8,123 nt of DNA from Candidatus Neoflavobacterium equi (GTDB lineage: Bacteria; Bacteroidota; Bacteroidia; Flavobacteriales; Flavobacteriaceae). Below the pieces are notes generated by a model. That model worked only from the letters and a program-made list of their open reading frames with translations. It searched no databases and was not told the origin of the DNA. Both the position numbers and the translations under genes were made by a program. Below are positions 5,952 through 8,123 of the stretch, piece by piece; the first letter of the stretch is position 1; each line of letters opens with the position of its first letter. The stretch spans positions 1-8,123 of the forward strand of contig JAGHSS010000244.1 in the NCBI GenBank assembly GCA_018065745.1, written 5' to 3'.

Positions 5952-6992
5952 ATGCCAGTAGAGAAAAAACGCAGTTATTCGTTCTCTTTGATCACCGGCG
6001 CCATTATCGCGTTGTGTTTTGTTGTGTTTCTTTGGTTCACAACCAAAGAGCTTGCACTAAATTTTGGCTTTTACTTCAAGCACTTGTGTTTTGTCTTTTT
6101 TATTTCTGCCTTGGTCATTCAATTGAGAATAGAATCCTTTATCTACATCAGGGTCAAAAAAATATACGATCACCTCATTTTGTTAGAACCATCCATCAAA
6201 AACAACGACCGGGTGACTACAGATTTGAGTTCCTTGTTGAAAGATGTTGAGGACTATGCTCAAGACAAAAGAATGGAGATTGACACGTTGAAAATTCAGG
6301 AGGAATACAGAAGGGAATTTTTGGGAAATATATCTCATGAATTAAAGACACCGCTATTCACGGTGCAAGGTTATTTATTGACACTTTTGGAAGGCGGTAT
6401 GAACGACAAATCCATCAGGCAAAAATATTTAGAACGCGCTGAAAAAGGAGTTGAGCGGCTGGTGTATATTGTCAAGGACTTAGATATGATTACCCGTTTT
6501 GAGGCAGGTGTGATGCAGGTTCACAAAACAACCTTTAATCTGGTTGAATTGGTTCAAAATGTCCTGGACCTTTTGGAAATGCGCGCTGACAAAAAGGGGA
6601 TTATGTTGATGTTGGACCGCAAGTATACCAAATCCATACCGGTACATGCAGACAAGGAAAAGATACAACAGGTATTGACCAATCTCATTGAAAATTCCAT
6701 AAAATATGGAGTGGAAGGCGGGACTACAGAAATCAGTATAGAAGATTTGACAGACAACAAATACATTATCCGGGTGACAGACAACGGGCAGGGGATAGAA
6801 AAACAGCACATTCCACGTCTTTTTGAACGTTTTTACCGGGTGGACAAATCTGGAAATAGAAAACAAGGAGGCTCAGGTTTGGGGCTGGCCATTGTCAAAC
6901 ACATCATAGAGGCTCACAATGAGCATATTTATGTGGAGTCAGAGATAAAAAAAGGTTCTGAATTTTCTTTTACCTTAGAAAAGAGAAAGTAA
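5952..6992 (+). CDS. phoR: PhoR-like membrane sensor histidine kinase
   Basis: This 346-residue inner-membrane kinase is the likely partner of the preceding regulator. Two membrane segments (about 11-29 and 40-58) are joined by only about ten residues, so there is no periplasmic sensor domain. No PAS or HAMP domain is recognisable; a helical linker (about 65-120) leads to the phospho-acceptor domain. H129 lies in FLGNISHELKTP. The ATPase domain has the N box (NLIENSIKYG, with N244 and N248), G1 box DNGQGI (277-282), F box LFERFYR (290-296) and G2 box GGSGLGLAIVK (306-316), all intact. A kinase without an extracytoplasmic sensor fits PhoR, which reads phosphate status through the transporter and PhoU; those genes are not in this window. 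The ATG directly follows the regulator's TAA with no spacer, so translation is probably coupled. The last 18 bp overlap the convergent glycosyltransferase gene. The kinase call is secure, the PhoR identity probable. Confidence 0.92.
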   Translation: MPVEKKRSYSFSLITGAIIALCFVVFLWFTTKELALNFGFYFKHLCFVFFISALVIQLRIESFIYIRVKKIYDHLILLEPSIKNNDRVTTDLSSLLKDVEDYAQDKRMEIDTLKIQEEYRREFLGNISHELKTPLFTVQGYLLTLLEGGMNDKSIRQKYLERAEKGVERLVYIVKDLDMITRFEAGVMQVHKTTFNLVELVQNVLDLLEMRADKKGIMLMLDRKYTKSIPVHADKEKIQQVLTNLIENSIKYGVEGGTTEISIEDLTDNKYIIRVTDNGQGIEKQHIPRLFERFYRVDKSGNRKQGGSGLGLAIVKHIIEAHNEHIYVESEIKKGSEFSFTLEKRK

Positions 6993-8036
6993 TTCACGCC
7001 AATCGCATGCATACAATGATTGAGGGAATCCCGTGTAAGACGGTATTTCTTCAATCATTTTTAGTTTAAAGGATTCCTGTGTACAGCTGGGCATGTACTT
7101 TTTATCGCGGTAATAGGCCGCCAAATATTCTTGTTCAGCCTGACCTGGAGTTGGAATCAAAAAACCTGTTTTGTTGAGCTTGTTCAAATCCATTAGGGTA
7201 GAGTATCCAGATCTGCAAATGATGTTTTTGCTTTCCAAGATCAGTTGTTCCACTTCAGAAGCCTTCAAGTAATTGACCATGGTAATATTGTCTTTTACTG
7301 TAGTAGTTTGCTTTTCACTCATCTTTCCTTGAACCAATACCACTTTTCCTTGATAATCATTCAATTCCACGCGAATTTTCTCTTCCAAGATGCTGCGTTG
7401 AGGTTCCAGACCAGATAACAATATGAGCAGGTCATTGGGGGGGGGCTGTTCCTGGTTCACAGCAGATAAACTACTCAAATTTCCAAGGTATTTGTGAGGT
7501 GTTTTTAACGGTTTACTCAACGCCCCTGCCATGCTGTTGGTCTGTGGGAAGTCAGGAATCCAACACGCGTCAAATTTCGCCAACATCTTTTGGTGTACAG
7601 CAGTGGTTAAAAAAGTAGTCCAACCAGATTTTACTACCGTTTGATGGGTAATGTAAACAGAGGGGATTTTATTGGAATATACTCCAAGGCGGTTGTCGCT
7701 AATGATGCCGTCAATTTGATATTGATCCACCCATTGGGCCACCAATTCCGTTTCTTTATTAATACATTTTTGTATGTGGGGAATTTGGGTCATCAGGTAG
7801 GCTTTATTGAAACAGCCCAAGCGGCTGTATTTCAAATTGTAATTTGGAAGTTCCAAATGCAGCAGCTCTGGAAATTGTTTTTTTAAGAACATTCCTGCAG
7901 CGCCATCACTCGCAATAAGTACCTCAAAACCTTGAGAAATGACTTCTTTTATCACCACAATGCATCTTGAAGCATGTCCCAAACCCCAATTTAACGGACT
8001 GATAAGTATTTTTTTTCTGTTGATTTGACTGTTCAT
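6975..8036 (-). CDS. GT-B fold glycosyltransferase, MurG-like (GT28-type C-terminal half)
   Basis: This 353-residue cytoplasmic or membrane-associated enzyme would transfer a sugar from a nucleotide donor. Near the N-terminus, ISPLNWGLGHASR (12-24) is the Gly-rich loop and His seen in MurG-like enzymes. The C-terminal half carries LLILLSGLEPQR, the VVLVQGKM strand, and the donor-site region CRSGYSTLMDL (274-284) followed by IPTPGQAEQEYLA (294-306); the Ser-Gly and the PGQ..EQ segment are characteristic of UDP-sugar binding in this superfamily. It is not MurG itself: the N-terminal motif differs and no cell-wall genes are nearby. Donor and acceptor cannot be told, though a cell-envelope glycan or glycolipid is likely. 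Pro198-Pro200 are encoded by nine consecutive C (7437-7445 on the plus strand), a possible slippage site. No in-frame alternative start exists between the ATG at 8036 and the nearest upstream stop. It converges on and overlaps the kinase gene, so it is not part of the pho unit. A probable upstream gene ends 11 bp before it, suggesting an operon. Confidence 0.85.
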   Translation of the reverse strand: MNSQINRKKILISPLNWGLGHASRCIVVIKEVISQGFEVLIASDGAAGMFLKKQFPELLHLELPNYNLKYSRLGCFNKAYLMTQIPHIQKCINKETELVAQWVDQYQIDGIISDNRLGVYSNKIPSVYITHQTVVKSGWTTFLTTAVHQKMLAKFDACWIPDFPQTNSMAGALSKPLKTPHKYLGNLSSLSAVNQEQPPPNDLLILLSGLEPQRSILEEKIRVELNDYQGKVVLVQGKMSEKQTTTVKDNITMVNYLKASEVEQLILESKNIICRSGYSTLMDLNKLNKTGFLIPTPGQAEQEYLAAYYRDKKYMPSCTQESFKLKMIEEIPSYTGFPQSLYACDWRELLSLF

Positions 8037-8047
8037 GATTTGGGTAA

Positions 8048-8123
8048 TTACTTTGTAATCAGGTTTGTAGGTGTGTTTTTATAACGTCTTAAAACAATAT
8101 TTACCTCCTTAAAGTATTTATAC
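8048..8123 (-). CDS. Probable C-terminus of a truncated upstream gene
   Basis: From the right edge one minus-strand frame stays open for 24 codons and ends in TAA at 8048-8050; the peptide begins YKYFKEVNIVLRR and ends TNLITK. The other two minus-strand frames are closed by stops. The stop lies 11 bp before the glycosyltransferase start, a typical operon spacing, and no promoter is evident between them. Only a tail is visible, so the product cannot be named. An open run this short can arise by chance, hence the moderate confidence. Confidence 0.5.
   Translation of the reverse strand, partial: YKYFKEVNIVLRRYKNTPTNLITK

Noticed and set aside
6963..6987. Inverted repeat (TTTTCTTTT with AAAAGAGAA) in the kinase/glycosyltransferase overlap as a bidirectional terminator
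   Set aside because: The stem is almost all A-T with one wobble pair, no U run follows on either strand, and it lies within both coding ends, so codon composition explains it.

Overview
The window looks like a piece of a flavobacterial (Bacteroidota) chromosome. It is AT-rich. It carries a type IX secretion (T9SS) C-terminal sorting domain, a TonB-dependent receptor with an N-terminal carboxypeptidase-regulatory-like domain, and a lipoprotein whose Cys is followed by Ser-Ser-Asp-Asp, as in surface-exposed flavobacterial lipoproteins. Start codons lack Shine-Dalgarno sequences, and promoter-like boxes resemble the Bacteroidota TAnnTTTG type.

Layout, left to right. Three minus-strand genes occupy 154-5080. 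Read in transcription order they are a 911-residue TonB-dependent receptor (2345-5080), a 386-residue beta-helix-like lipoprotein (1047-2207) and a 267-residue secreted protein with a T9SS sorting domain (154-957). Diverging from the receptor on the plus strand is a two-component pair that looks like PhoB and PhoR (5262-5951 and 5952-6992), joined with no spacer between stop and start. A GT-B fold glycosyltransferase (6975-8036, minus) converges on the kinase and overlaps its 3' end by 18 bp. At the right edge there is probably the last 24 codons of another minus-strand gene (8048-8123).

How the parts may work together (inference). The receptor has no SusD partner; the beta-helix lipoprotein stands in that place, and the T9SS protein is a third cell-envelope component. 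A PhoBR-like pair next door suggests control by phosphate starvation. In support, the receptor and lipoprotein upstream regions share a layout: TAAC-type heptamers on an 11-bp phase, with the nearest copy exactly 19 bp before a TAnnTTTG-like box and another copy exactly 44 bp further upstream. An 11-bp phase is the architecture of known PhoB/PhoP binding sites. The working hypothesis is a phosphate-regulated outer-membrane uptake system that is not of the SusCD type. The substrate cannot be read from the sequence.

The glycosyltransferase probably belongs to a different transcription unit, entering from the right. Its coding strand holds a run of nine C, a possible slippage site. I saw no RNA genes, insertion sequences, CRISPR arrays or phage genes, and no gene-free stretch longer than about 180 bp.
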